From Mesobacterium pallidum (lineage in GTDB: Bacteria; Pseudomonadota; Alphaproteobacteria; Rhodobacterales; Rhodobacteraceae), in assembly GCF_019966535.1 (NCBI RefSeq), contig NZ_JAIMID010000018.1:62001-126000 (forward strand): 64,000 nucleotides of DNA, written 5' to 3'. A program made the translations under genes and the position numbers. The notes beneath the pieces are model-generated. The model did no database searches. It worked only from the letters and a program-made list of their open reading frames with translations, and was not told the DNA's origin. This document shows positions 7,794 to 16,905 of this stretch, in pieces. Position 1 is the first letter of the stretch, and each line of letters starts with the position of its first letter.

Positions 7794-8027
7794 TTGCCGA
7801 AATGCCCTTGCGCAATTGCGGGCTTCGCGGCGGCACTCGCCCTTGGCGGGTGCTCGACGTCGCTGGCGGATTGCATCAGGGACAATCCCACCCTGTCAAC
7901 CGAACAATTGGCGGATTTGCTTCCGAAGGATTGCAGGATTTCCGACCAATCGAAATCCGATGTGCAGATGCTCGATTGCAAGGATGGCAGGCAAGGCTAC
8001 GTATTCTCGAATGCTCTGATGGATTAG
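7794..8027 (+). CDS. Small Cys-containing lipoprotein
   Basis: A 77-residue protein starting with TTG, one base after the upstream stop and behind GGAAGG. It has a lipobox-like LGGC (Cys20) after a short hydrophobic stretch and three further cysteines in the mature part. No ATG is available in frame. The mature domain is not recognised. Its place immediately before a DsbA-like gene and a DsbD-like gene suggests a periplasmic partner or substrate of the thiol system. Confidence 0.65.
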   Translation: MPKCPCAIAGFAAALALGGCSTSLADCIRDNPTLSTEQLADLLPKDCRISDQSKSDVQMLDCKDGRQGYVFSNALMD

Positions 8028-8037
8028 AAAGCAGCCA

Positions 8038-8799
8038 ATGAACAGACGCTACCTGCTTTTCGGTTTCGGGGCCGCGGCAATCGGCGGTAGCCTGCCATTG
8101 GTCAGATGGTTTAGGCACCGGTTCACGCCGCTGCCCGAGTTTGAAATGCTCGCTGATCCCAAGGGATTTCGCAAGATCGCTGGCGGCGAATTCTCGCTTT
8201 CGGGAAACGTCTTTTCCGGGATCGGGGAAGATCGTAAGGCTGCCCACGAGCTTCCTCTGGATGCCGTCAGGCGAAACATATGTGGCTCGCTGTTTGGCAG
8301 TTCGAGCGGGAACACCGATGTCGTGCCAATCGCATCCTTCTCGGATTTCTACTGCCCATTCTGCCGGGTTCAGACAAAGCGCCTCGGAGAACTGGAAAGG
8401 GAGCTCAACGGCGAGGTGCAGGTGACATGGCACGAACTCCCGCTTCTCGGGGACGCGTCGCTGCTCGCCGCCAGGGCCGCGCTGGCGGCCGACCGGCAGA
8501 ACGCCTATGTTCAATTTCAGGAACGCCTCCTCTCCAGCCCGTTCCGCGCAAATGACGCCTATCTGGCCGCCTTGTCCGAGGCGATTGGCGTCAATCACGA
8601 CCGGCTCATATCCGACATGAACAGCCCTGAAGTGACCCAGCAGATCAGGGAAAGCGCCGCCTTGGCCAAGACCTTTGGCTTTGTCGGCACTCCGGCAATG
8701 GTCGTCGGCCGGACCGTCATCCAGGGCGAGGTCAGCGACGCAGTCCTTCGGAAACTCGTGGACCTGGAGCGGACCGAAAACTGGATCGACGCATGCTAG
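8038..8799 (+). CDS. DsbA-like thioredoxin-fold protein, membrane-anchored
   Basis: A 253-residue protein with an N-terminal anchor starting MNRRYLLFGFG and a DsbA domain with CPFC at 106-109 and a GTPAMVVG cis-proline loop (about 217-224). It faces the periplasm and should exchange disulfides. The gene overlaps the downstream dsbD-like gene by seven bases, so the reductase is the probable electron donor. The pairing matches the ScsC (substrate-side) and ScsB (membrane donor) arrangement of copper-tolerance loci. A second DsbA-like gene (1760-2491) lies at the end of the divergent unit. Confidence 0.88.
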   Translation: MNRRYLLFGFGAAAIGGSLPLVRWFRHRFTPLPEFEMLADPKGFRKIAGGEFSLSGNVFSGIGEDRKAAHELPLDAVRRNICGSLFGSSSGNTDVVPIASFSDFYCPFCRVQTKRLGELERELNGEVQVTWHELPLLGDASLLAARAALAADRQNAYVQFQERLLSSPFRANDAYLAALSEAIGVNHDRLISDMNSPEVTQQIRESAALAKTFGFVGTPAMVVGRTVIQGEVSDAVLRKLVDLERTENWIDAC

Positions 8800-10910
8800 G
8801 TCTTCGCAAATTCATCTCCGTCCTGCTGCTGGCCGTCTTCTTCATCCCCCAGAGTGCGAACGCCGCATCGTCGGAAGAACACCGCAGCACTCCGATCACG
8901 GCACGGCTCATCACTGCTCAGGATGGCATACCGGGCGATACCCGGAGCCTGTCGGCCGGGCTGCATCTGCGGCTGAATGAGAAGTGGAAGACCTATTGGC
9001 GCTCTCCGGGTGAGGTCGGCATTCCACCCTCCGTCGACTGGAGCGGTTCGGAGAACGTCAAGGATATCGAGTTTCTCTGGCCCGCGCCGACGCGTTTCAC
9101 GGCATTCGGCATCGAGAACTTCGGCTACACGGGCGATGTGGTTTTCCCCTTGCGGGTCTCCCTGGAAGACAGCAGAGGCCCGGCGACCCTTCGGGCGCAG
9201 GTCAAGTTGCTGGTCTGTTCCGACATTTGTGTTCCCGAAGAGTTTGCACTTGACCTGACACTTGAGCGCGGAACGGGCATAGACCAGGGCGCTGCAAACC
9301 TCATCAGTACCTACGCCGATCGGGTTCCGGACGATGCGGATGCCGGAGGCGTTCGGGTCGCAGAGGCTTTCATCGACGACGACCTCGAGGAATTGCTGGT
9401 CAGCATACGTGTCGATGCGCCGCTTCAAGCGCCGGACGTCTTTCCCGAGCTCGGTGCCGGGATTGCACTGGGCAAACCCGATATCCGATTGGGCGAGCAG
9501 AATCGGTTGCTTTGGGCGCGCCTGCCAATCCTTTCCGCGGATCCGGGCGCTCTTGAAGCACCGAGGATCACGGTAACGGACGGCGCAGACCGTTCATTCA
9601 CCGTCCTTGCAGATCGTGCGACGCAAGAACTGCCGCCGCCCTTTCTGCGTGCCGCCACGAAACCCGATGTCCTCGAGATGGTTTGGATCGCAGCCATCGC
9701 GCTGCTCGGCGGGCTTGTTCTGAACGTTATGCCCTGCGTCCTGCCGGTGCTGTCGATAAAGCTGTCCTCGCTGGTTCGCCACTCGGACATCCCGAGATCC
9801 TGTGTCCGGACCGGTTTCCTTGCTTCCGCAGCCGGGGCGATGGTCTTCATGTGGGGGCTGGCATTGGTTCTCTGGGGGCTTCAAAGGCTGGGGATGAGCG
9901 TGGGCTGGGGCCTGCAATTCCAGAACCCGCTGTTCATCTCGATCATGATCGTGGTGTTGCTGATCTTCTCGGCGAACCTCTTCGGCACCTTCGAAATTTC
10001 CTTGCCGTCAAGCTTGCAGACCCGGCTCGCGGGCGCGGGCGGACGCGAGGGGTATTCTGCGGATTTCTTCACCGGGATGTTCGGTGCGGTCATGGCGACA
10101 CCTTGCTCGGCGCCGTTTCTCGGAACCGCCGTCGCTTTTGCTCTGGCCGGGAGAGGAATCGATATCCTTGTCGTTTTCACGGCGCTCGGTCTTGGGCTAT
10201 CTGCGCCCTACCTGGCCGTCGCGGCATTTCCCGGCATCATCACCTTCATGCCCAGACCGGGCCGCTGGATGTTGGCCGTCAAGCTGGGCATGGGAGTTCT
10301 TTTGCTGACAACGGCACTCTGGCTGTTCTGGGTTCTGGCTGGCGTCGCAGGAATGCGCGCCGTCTGGGCCGTTGCCGTCTTCTCCGGCGCGGGAATTCTT
10401 GTAGTGTCCATCCCGGATCTACGCCTACAGTATAAGTGGCCCCTGGCGGCGGCCAGCTTCGTTCTTGCCCTGGCCGTCGGACCTAACGCGCAGCAACCTG
10501 CAGCCCCACAAGACGCCAAGAAAGCCGCTCTTTCTTGGGTTCCATTCGACCGCGGCGAAATCGCCAGACGGGTTTCGGCAGGAGAGGTCGTGTTTGTCGA
10601 TGTGACCGCGGATTGGTGCCTGACCTGCAAGGCGAACAAGGCACTGGTCATCGAGCGCGAAACCGTTCGCGGCGCGCTAGAGGCCGAGGGTGTCACCGCT
10701 ATGCAGGCTGACTGGACCAGACCTGACGAGCGTATCGCACGTTATCTTGAGAGCTACGGACGCTACGGCATTCCGTTCAATGCGGTCTACGGCCCGGCCG
10801 CCCCTAACGGCATCGTCCTGTCCGAGCTGCTGACATCCACGGACGTTATGGATGCCCTTGCTCGGGCCGGGACTGCCGCGCTGGCGCACGGGAATGCCGG
10901 ACAGGACTGA
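8793..10910 (+). CDS. DsbD/ScsB-type membrane thiol reductase
   Basis: A 705-residue inner-membrane protein. A signal peptide (1-24) precedes a periplasmic immunoglobulin-like domain with a CSDIC motif. The DsbD transmembrane domain follows with its two conserved cysteines in MPCVLP (near 315) and TPCSAP (near 438). The C-terminal thioredoxin domain has WCLTC at about 609-613. Such proteins carry electrons from cytoplasmic thioredoxin to periplasmic thiols. The layout is ScsB-like and the overlap with the DsbA-like gene marks that protein as the partner. It probably also supplies reductant for heme attachment by the ccmG/ccmH products encoded convergently downstream. Confidence 0.92.
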   Translation: MLGLRKFISVLLLAVFFIPQSANAASSEEHRSTPITARLITAQDGIPGDTRSLSAGLHLRLNEKWKTYWRSPGEVGIPPSVDWSGSENVKDIEFLWPAPTRFTAFGIENFGYTGDVVFPLRVSLEDSRGPATLRAQVKLLVCSDICVPEEFALDLTLERGTGIDQGAANLISTYADRVPDDADAGGVRVAEAFIDDDLEELLVSIRVDAPLQAPDVFPELGAGIALGKPDIRLGEQNRLLWARLPILSADPGALEAPRITVTDGADRSFTVLADRATQELPPPFLRAATKPDVLEMVWIAAIALLGGLVLNVMPCVLPVLSIKLSSLVRHSDIPRSCVRTGFLASAAGAMVFMWGLALVLWGLQRLGMSVGWGLQFQNPLFISIMIVVLLIFSANLFGTFEISLPSSLQTRLAGAGGREGYSADFFTGMFGAVMATPCSAPFLGTAVAFALAGRGIDILVVFTALGLGLSAPYLAVAAFPGIITFMPRPGRWMLAVKLGMGVLLLTTALWLFWVLAGVAGMRAVWAVAVFSGAGILVVSIPDLRLQYKWPLAAASFVLALAVGPNAQQPAAPQDAKKAALSWVPFDRGEIARRVSAGEVVFVDVTADWCLTCKANKALVIERETVRGALEAEGVTAMQADWTRPDERIARYLESYGRYGIPFNAVYGPAAPNGIVLSELLTSTDVMDALARAGTAALAHGNAGQD

Positions 10911-10940
10911 AAGCCTGCCCGGCCGCTGATCGGGGGGGTG

Positions 10941-12092
10941 TCATCCACCGAGTTGTTCCAGCGCCTCACGAACCACGGCGTTGCGCGGATCGTCGGACGG
11001 CATTTCCTCAAGAAGCGCCTGCGCCTTCTGGTATGCCTCGATCGCAAGGCTACGTTCTTGAAGAACGTTGTACGCGTTCGCCAGTCTCATCCAGCCGTCC
11101 AGATCCTCCGGCTCGTCTTCGAGGCGGGCGGCCAGGCGCGAAACCATGGACCGGATGAAGTTGGCACGATCCTCCTCGGTCATGTCCGCTGCCGCGGCAA
11201 CATCGGCCGCAGTCGGTCCGGGTTGCTGTGCGCGAGCCATTGGCGGCTGAAACGCAGGAAAATTTTTCTCTGCGGCGATCCGATTGATCTGCTGGGCATA
11301 GACCTCCATCCAGGGGGCAAAGCTCACCTCTTCGTTCAGGCGCGACAAAAGCAGATCGTATGACTTGCGCGGTTGTTCCTGTTGCAGGAAATAGAGCGCC
11401 CGGAAGTACGTCGCCGCAGGGTTCTTCGGGTCGAGTTCGAGGGCGCGGTCGATGTGGCGCTGAGCCTTCGGGATCACAACACCATCATTGGCGATCACGA
11501 CCGCCTCGGCCAGCATCGAGAATGTCGCCGATGACGCGTCGGGGCGCTTCGCGACAACTTCGAAGGCCGTGATCGCATTGTTGAGGCGGCCCATCCGCTG
11601 ATAAGTTTGTCCCAACAGCATCCAGCCTTCGCTTGGACCGCCGTCCGGGTCAGTTTCCAGCCGCTCGCGCATACGAGAGGCAAGCTCGGTCACCTCTGCA
11701 TTCTGCGTGCGCTCCTCCGTCCGCTCGGCAAAGGCGAGTGACGGAATATCGGGCGAACCCATGGTCGTGTAATAGACAACGGCGAAAACAGGCGCGAAAA
11801 TCGCCGCGATCAGGATGCTCTTTCGTCCGCCAGCCGCTCCGTTTACGGGCGCGCTTTCCGACTGGCGAAGCGTCGACAGGATGCGCTTCTTGATTTCCAG
11901 CTGCGCCGCCTGTGCTTCCGCCTCGGAAATCAGTCCTCTGTCGAGGTCGCGTTGGACCTCCTGCATTTGATCGGCAAGGATTTTCGGAACGGTATCATTA
12001 CGGGTCAGAATCCCGGCTCCCGCCATCCGGAGCGGGTGCAGGACGATGGCGAAGGCGACCAGTGCCAGGATGGCGAATGTGGCCCAGATCAT
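10941..12092 (-). CDS. ccmI: Cytochrome c maturation protein CcmI
   Basis: A 383-residue membrane protein with two N-terminal transmembrane helices (near 1-20 and 92-110) separated by a cytoplasmic loop, then a periplasmic TPR domain. This is the CcmI topology of alphaproteobacteria, where the TPR part holds the C terminus of apocytochromes and presents them to the CcmF/CcmH heme ligation complex. Its start overlaps the ccmH stop (ATGA). It is the last gene of the regulator-to-ccm unit and ends 30 bases from the convergent dsbD-like gene. A cytochrome-rich operon lies close by. Confidence 0.9.
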   Translation of the reverse strand: MIWATFAILALVAFAIVLHPLRMAGAGILTRNDTVPKILADQMQEVQRDLDRGLISEAEAQAAQLEIKKRILSTLRQSESAPVNGAAGGRKSILIAAIFAPVFAVVYYTTMGSPDIPSLAFAERTEERTQNAEVTELASRMRERLETDPDGGPSEGWMLLGQTYQRMGRLNNAITAFEVVAKRPDASSATFSMLAEAVVIANDGVVIPKAQRHIDRALELDPKNPAATYFRALYFLQQEQPRKSYDLLLSRLNEEVSFAPWMEVYAQQINRIAAEKNFPAFQPPMARAQQPGPTAADVAAAADMTEEDRANFIRSMVSRLAARLEDEPEDLDGWMRLANAYNVLQERSLAIEAYQKAQALLEEMPSDDPRNAVVREALEQLGG

Positions 12093-12562
12093 GATGCGTC
12101 TCCTGCGTCACTTCTCTTGAGAAATTCGGAAACCGCTTTCTCGTCATCTTCATTCAGCGCCGAAACCGCTTCGGGTTTTCGATTGCGCGACAGGACAATC
12201 ACGCCGGCCAGCAGGCCAAAGAGAATAAGGGCGACCGGCGCGAACCAAAGGGCGTAGGTCGACGGTTCGAGGGGTGGTTTCAACAACACGTAGTCGCCAT
12301 AGCGCGCCCGGATGAATTCAATAACTTCGGCGTCGCTGCCTCCGGCAAGCAGGCGTTCACGGACAAGCAGGCGCAAATCCCGAGCGACGCCCGCGTTCGA
12401 ACTGTCGATATCCTGATTCTGGCAGACGACGCATCTGAGATCCTTCGATATCTCGCGGGCGCGAGCCTCGAGCGCCGGGTCGGCAAGCATCTCGTCCGGT
12501 TCGACCGCTCCAGCCGCGATTGGAACGAGAGAGAGGGCAAGAGCCAATAACAGCCTTTTCAT
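12089..12562 (-). CDS. ccmH: Cytochrome c maturation protein CcmH (CcmL)
   Basis: A 157-residue protein with a signal peptide, the redox motif LRCVVC (Cys44, Cys47) and a transmembrane helix near 106-125. It reduces the apocytochrome CxxCH disulfide so heme can attach, acting with CcmG and CcmF. ATG 12562 overlaps the ccmG stop (TCATGA on this strand); the open frame upstream lies inside ccmG and is not used. Confidence 0.93.
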   Translation of the reverse strand: MKRLLLALALSLVPIAAGAVEPDEMLADPALEARAREISKDLRCVVCQNQDIDSSNAGVARDLRLLVRERLLAGGSDAEVIEFIRARYGDYVLLKPPLEPSTYALWFAPVALILFGLLAGVIVLSRNRKPEAVSALNEDDEKAVSEFLKRSDAGDAS

Positions 12563-13125
12563 GATCCGGCCTCCGTCTGGATTGCGCCTGCCTGTTCCAG
12601 AGCCTGCATGAAACGGGCCTCGGCTTCCGGTCCCACGACCGGCCCGACATACCTGAAAAGAACGACGCCGTTCCCATCGACGATGAAGGTTTCGGGCACG
12701 CCGGACAGCCCCCATTCGATGCCGGTGCGGCCCGTCAGGTCCGAACCGATCCGTTCGTAGGGATTGCCCAGATCGCTCAACCATTTCGCGGCATCCTCGG
12801 CCTTGTCCTTGTAGTTGATACCAAACAGCCGGATGCCGTCCCGTTCGACCAGCCTTGTCAGAACCGCATGTTCCGCCCGGCAGGGGACACACCACGAGGC
12901 GAACACGTTCACGACGACGGCCCGGTCATTCGACACGAGGTCACTTCGGGACAAACCCGGTCTGTCGACGCCATCGACCGGACCGAGGTCGAACTCGGGC
13001 GCGGGTTGAGAAATCAGAACCGAGGGGATCTCGCTGGGGTCCCGATCCGGATTGAGCCCCCAGAGGAAGAACCCGCCGAAAATGACAGCCGCCAGCAGCG
13101 GCAATACTGCGATCTCGCGTCTCAT
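12559..13125 (-). CDS. ccmG: Thiol:disulfide interchange protein CcmG/DsbE
   Basis: A 188-residue membrane-anchored thioredoxin-like protein with an N-terminal helix (5-23) and active site WCVPC (Cys79, Cys82), followed by the GVPETF cis-Pro loop. Family members keep CcmH or apocytochrome cysteines reduced during heme attachment. It lies eight bases after ccmF and overlaps ccmH, so the order ccmF-ccmG-ccmH-ccmI is contiguous. A DsbD-like donor is encoded nearby. Confidence 0.94.
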   Translation of the reverse strand: MRREIAVLPLLAAVIFGGFFLWGLNPDRDPSEIPSVLISQPAPEFDLGPVDGVDRPGLSRSDLVSNDRAVVVNVFASWCVPCRAEHAVLTRLVERDGIRLFGINYKDKAEDAAKWLSDLGNPYERIGSDLTGRTGIEWGLSGVPETFIVDGNGVVLFRYVGPVVGPEAEARFMQALEQAGAIQTEAGS

Positions 13126-13133
13126 GCTTGCTC

Positions 13134-15134
13134 CTATTCAGCTGCCACGGCATCGCTTGCCGCGGTCTTGGCGCGGCGCGGCGCGCCGACGCGCAAGCGG
13201 CGATCCGACAAGGACATAACCCCGCCAAGGACCAGGAGGGCAGCGCCGATCCAGATCAGGTTGACCAGTGGTTCGTAGAGAATGCGCAAGGTCCAGGCAC
13301 CGGCATTGTTGACCTGGTCCGAGGCCGGCTCGGCGATCGACGTGTAGAGATCCCCGGCCAGAGTGGAGCGAATGGCGGATTCCGTCGTCGTTGTCTGCGC
13401 GACGGGATAAGTGCGGCGTTCAGGAAAGAGCGTGGTGACAAGATCCCCGTCGCGACGCACCGCCAAGGTTCCACGGTCGGCAAAGTAGTTCGGGCCCCGA
13501 ACCCGTTCGACCCCCTGAAAGGCGATGTCGAAGCCGGCGATCGAGACCTCTTTGCCGGGTGCCGCGAAAACGATTTCCTCGCTTTTCCACGCGCTGGACC
13601 CGATCATGCCCATCATCAAGACAGCGACGCCCGTATGCGCGAGGGTCATCCCGTGGGACGCCCTCGGCAGGTTGCCCGCGCGTCTGACCGCGTCCCGAAA
13701 CGGAACCTCGAACAAGCGGATCCGCAGCGCCCATTCCCGCAGTGTGGCCAGAAGAAGCCAGAGCGCCGCGAGGATCGCGAGATAGGCCATGAAGGGGCCG
13801 CCGTTGAGGAGATACCAGGAAGCGAGAGCGGCCAGCAAAGCGAGGGCCGCAACAAAGCGAACGCGTTGCAGCAGTCCGGCAATATCCGCGCGTTTCCAGG
13901 ACAGAAGCGGACCCAACCCCATGAAACCCACGAGCAGCAGCATCATCGGAACGAAAGCTGCGTTGAAGAACGGCGGCCCGACAGAGATCTTTTCGCCGGT
14001 CACCGCCTCAAGGATCAGCGGGTAAAGCGTGCCGAAAAGAACCGACCCAGTTGCGGCGGCGAGAATAATGTTGTTGACCAGCAGGCCAGCCTCTCGACTG
14101 ACGGGACGGAACAAGCCGCCGCCTTCCATTTCCGGCGCGCGCCACGCGTAGAGTGCAAGCGAGCCGCCGATGGACACGGCAAGTAGTCCGAGGATGTATA
14201 ACCCGCGTTCCGGATCGACGGCAAAGGCGTGGACCGAAGTCAGCAGACCGGAACGGACGATGAAGGTTCCGAGTAGCGAAAGCGAAAAGGTCAGAATGGC
14301 GAGCAGGATCGTCCAGCTTTTGAACGCATCGCGCTTTTCCGTGACGATGGCGGAATGCAGCAATGCCGTCCCCAGGAGCCACGGCATGAAACTGACGTTT
14401 TCGACCGGGTCCCAGAACCACCAGCCGCCCCAGCCCAGCTCGTAATAAGCCCACCACGACCCGAGCGCGATCCCTGCTGTCAGGCTCACCCATGCGGCCA
14501 GTGTCCAGGGGCGGACCCAGCGCGCCCATGCCGGATCGACGCGACCCTCGATCAGGGCGGCCACGGCGAACGAGAAGACGATGGAGAAGCCGACATAACC
14601 GAAATAGAGCAGCGGCGGATGCATCGCCAAACCCACGTCCTGCAGCAACGGGTTGAGATCGTTGCCGTCCAGGGGCGGCGGAAAAACCCGCTCAAAGGGG
14701 TTCGACGTCAGCAATAGGAACGACAGAAACCCGACGCTGATCCACGCTTGGACGGATAGGGTGCGCGCCTTGGTCTCAGCAGGGATGTTCGATCCCAGAC
14801 CGGCGACGCCCGCACCAAAAACCGTCAGGATCAGAACCCAAAGCAGCAAGGAGCCTTCATGGCTGCCCCATGTCCCGGCGACCTTGAACAGCATCGGTTT
14901 CAGCGAATGGGAGTTCTCGACGACGTTCCTGACGGTGAAGTCGCTTACAATGAAAGAATGCATGAGGGCCGCAAACGCGATTGCCACGAACAACACCTGT
15001 CCGATGGCCGTGGCCTGAGCGGACTTCATCAAGACAGGGATGCGACGCGATGCTCCAAGGATTGGCAGCACACTTTGCAAGAGTGCCAGTGCAAGTGCCA
15101 ATGCGAGCGCGAAATGACCGATTTCCGGGTACAT
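13134..15134 (-). CDS. ccmF: Heme lyase subunit CcmF
   Basis: A 666-residue polytopic inner-membrane protein. It carries the tryptophan-rich WWD heme-handling segment (WGGWWFWDPVENVSFMPWLLGTALLHS region) and the WGSHEGS motif of the CcmF/CcmC/NrfE family. It receives heme from CcmE and ligates it to reduced apocytochrome. ATG 15134 follows AAGGAAA; an upstream in-frame start at 15161 adds only a polar stretch. There is no ccmA, ccmB, ccmC, ccmD or ccmE in the window, so heme delivery must come from elsewhere in the genome. Confidence 0.94.
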   Translation of the reverse strand: MYPEIGHFALALALALALLQSVLPILGASRRIPVLMKSAQATAIGQVLFVAIAFAALMHSFIVSDFTVRNVVENSHSLKPMLFKVAGTWGSHEGSLLLWVLILTVFGAGVAGLGSNIPAETKARTLSVQAWISVGFLSFLLLTSNPFERVFPPPLDGNDLNPLLQDVGLAMHPPLLYFGYVGFSIVFSFAVAALIEGRVDPAWARWVRPWTLAAWVSLTAGIALGSWWAYYELGWGGWWFWDPVENVSFMPWLLGTALLHSAIVTEKRDAFKSWTILLAILTFSLSLLGTFIVRSGLLTSVHAFAVDPERGLYILGLLAVSIGGSLALYAWRAPEMEGGGLFRPVSREAGLLVNNIILAAATGSVLFGTLYPLILEAVTGEKISVGPPFFNAAFVPMMLLLVGFMGLGPLLSWKRADIAGLLQRVRFVAALALLAALASWYLLNGGPFMAYLAILAALWLLLATLREWALRIRLFEVPFRDAVRRAGNLPRASHGMTLAHTGVAVLMMGMIGSSAWKSEEIVFAAPGKEVSIAGFDIAFQGVERVRGPNYFADRGTLAVRRDGDLVTTLFPERRTYPVAQTTTTESAIRSTLAGDLYTSIAEPASDQVNNAGAWTLRILYEPLVNLIWIGAALLVLGGVMSLSDRRLRVGAPRRAKTAASDAVAAE

Positions 15135-15197
15135 AGTTTTCCTTTCTTCTGCGCTCCGCATTTCCGCGACGCACCGGCGTATGAGGCAAAAACGGGC

Positions 15198-15503
15198 TTA
15201 CTTCTCCAGAGCCGCTTTAAGACGCCTGTACTCTTCTTCGTCGATCTCGCCCTTTGCGAAGCGCAGTTGCAGGGTGTCCAGCGCCTTCGTTTCGCGAGGT
15301 TGAGCGGGCGTGTCCCGCGGCCTGACGACAACGAACACGATCAGGGCTATGACCGCGCCCCAGAAAATCAGCATTGTCAGCCCGCCCATGAAACCGAACC
15401 CTCCGCCCCACATGTGAGCACCCCAGGACCCGTCGGCATCAGCCCGCGCCATGCTCGCCGGCAAGACGGCCGGAACCGTCAAAACGTATTTCAGGTGTCT
15501 CAT
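15198..15503 (-). CDS. SHOCT-domain small membrane protein
   Basis: A 101-residue protein with a cleavable signal or first helix (1-20), a transmembrane segment (about 43-63) and a C-terminal SHOCT domain ending with the usual pattern LRFAKGEIDEEEYRRLKAALE. SHOCT domains are short oligomerisation modules often attached to membrane helices in metal-related operons. Its first 65 bases overlap the 3' end of the kinase gene in another frame. Exact function is unknown. Confidence 0.8.
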   Translation of the reverse strand: MRHLKYVLTVPAVLPASMARADADGSWGAHMWGGGFGFMGGLTMLIFWGAVIALIVFVVVRPRDTPAQPRETKALDTLQLRFAKGEIDEEEYRRLKAALEK

Positions 15504-16905
15504 CGTTTTCTCCTTGAAGGCCTGCTGTGCCAGCGCCAGGCATTGTAATGACCGCGCGCAGACCGCCGCCTGCGCGGTTTATCAGGCGGATATCGCCGCC
15601 GTGGGATCGGATGATCGTACGCGCGATCGAAAGTCCGAGACCGTAGCCACCCGTCTCCAGCGATCTCGATTCCTCGAGGCGGTAGAACGGATCAAACACT
15701 TTCTCCAACTGCTCCTGCGGTATTCCCGGGCCGGTATCGTCGATGTTCAGCGCCAGTTCCGATCCCTCGACGGTCCAGCCGACGCTCGCGTCTCGACCGT
15801 ATCGAACGGCATTTTCGACCAGATTTCGGAGTGCCCGCCGGAAAGCATTTGGCCTGACACTGAAATGGGTTTCGGGACCTTCGTTCAGCGCGAAACCGAC
15901 AGCCATGTCCGAGCGCAATGTTTCCAGAAACATGCGCAGGTCGACCGTTTCCGTTTCCTCCGTTCCGGTCAGGCCCTGGGCGAAGGTCAACGTCGCGTCC
16001 ACCATGCCCTGCATTTCCTCGACGGATGCAATCAGGCTCTCGCGGGTATCGTCCTCATCGACCAGTTCGGCGCGGACACGCATGGCCGTGAGAGGCGACC
16101 GAAGGTCGTGACCGAGAGCGGCCAGCATCCGTGTCCGATCGTTGACAAATCGTGTCAGCCGCGCCTGCATCCTGTTGAAGGCGACCGTGAGGTCTTGAAC
16201 CTCTCGCGACCCTGCCGCCGGTAACTCCGAAACGTCTTCGCCGCGGCCAAGCCTGTCCGCAGTAATCGACAAGAGGCGCAGGGGCCGCGTCAGGCGGGTC
16301 AGCACGAACCAACAGACCGCCACGAGCAGCAGGCCGGTTGAAATCACGAAGGTCACGAACGAGTAGAACGGCCATTGAAGCGGCGGCCGCTCGAAGCGGG
16401 TTCCGACGTTGAGCCATTCGCCACCCCGGATCGAGATCGACAGGTTCATTTCCACCGCGTTCAGTTCACCCCGCATCATGGCCATGTGCATCTCTGTCAT
16501 TTCGTCGGACAAGTTGGGCAAGGGCCTCAGTTCACCTTCGACTTCGTGCAATTCGACACGAATGTCGCGGCTGTAACTGTCGTTCATGAGTGCGCGGATC
16601 CGGGCTTCCACGATGCCGCCATCCGAATGGCCGGTATGCTGGACGGCTGGCTCATCGGACAAATCGAAGCGGATCAATGGCGAATTCGCTGCCCTCAGGA
16701 TCGACTCCTTGAGGTCGGTCGGGGCCTCCTCGATAAACCGCGCGACGTTCGCAGCGCGACCGGCCGCCTCAAAGCCAATCGCGGCCCTGATGGCCAGGCT
16801 GCGCTCGTCGGCGAACAGGAAAAAACTCACCACTTGCGCAAGAACAAGGGTCGCGATGACAACCAGGATCAGTTGTCTGGAGAGAGAATTCACAAAGCGG
16901 GGCAT
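15439..16905 (-). CDS. Sensor histidine kinase
   Basis: A 488-residue inner-membrane kinase with a first transmembrane helix at the N terminus, a periplasmic sensor region, a second helix, and a HAMP linker. The H box is HDLRSPLT near residue 275. The ATPase domain has an N box (NLVENAVRYG), G1 box (DDTGPGIP) and G2 box (GGYGLGLSIA). ATG 16905 overlaps the response regulator stop as TGATG. The sensed region contains several Met (MTEMHMAMMRGE), which would suit copper, but the signal is not shown. Its partner is the adjacent OmpR-type regulator. Confidence 0.92.
   Translation of the reverse strand: MPRFVNSLSRQLILVVIATLVLAQVVSFFLFADERSLAIRAAIGFEAAGRAANVARFIEEAPTDLKESILRAANSPLIRFDLSDEPAVQHTGHSDGGIVEARIRALMNDSYSRDIRVELHEVEGELRPLPNLSDEMTEMHMAMMRGELNAVEMNLSISIRGGEWLNVGTRFERPPLQWPFYSFVTFVISTGLLLVAVCWFVLTRLTRPLRLLSITADRLGRGEDVSELPAAGSREVQDLTVAFNRMQARLTRFVNDRTRMLAALGHDLRSPLTAMRVRAELVDEDDTRESLIASVEEMQGMVDATLTFAQGLTGTEETETVDLRMFLETLRSDMAVGFALNEGPETHFSVRPNAFRRALRNLVENAVRYGRDASVGWTVEGSELALNIDDTGPGIPQEQLEKVFDPFYRLEESRSLETGGYGLGLSIARTIIRSHGGDIRLINRAGGGLRAVITMPGAGTAGLQGENDETPEIRFDGSGRLAGEHGAG

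Noticed and set aside
12563..12895. Upstream extension of the ccmH gene
   Set aside because: It lies inside ccmG; the signal peptide and coupling overlap support ATG 12562.
13128..14186. 352-codon plus-strand frame antisense to ccmF
   Set aside because: CcmF has the conserved heme-handling motif on the minus strand; the antisense product lacks any motif.
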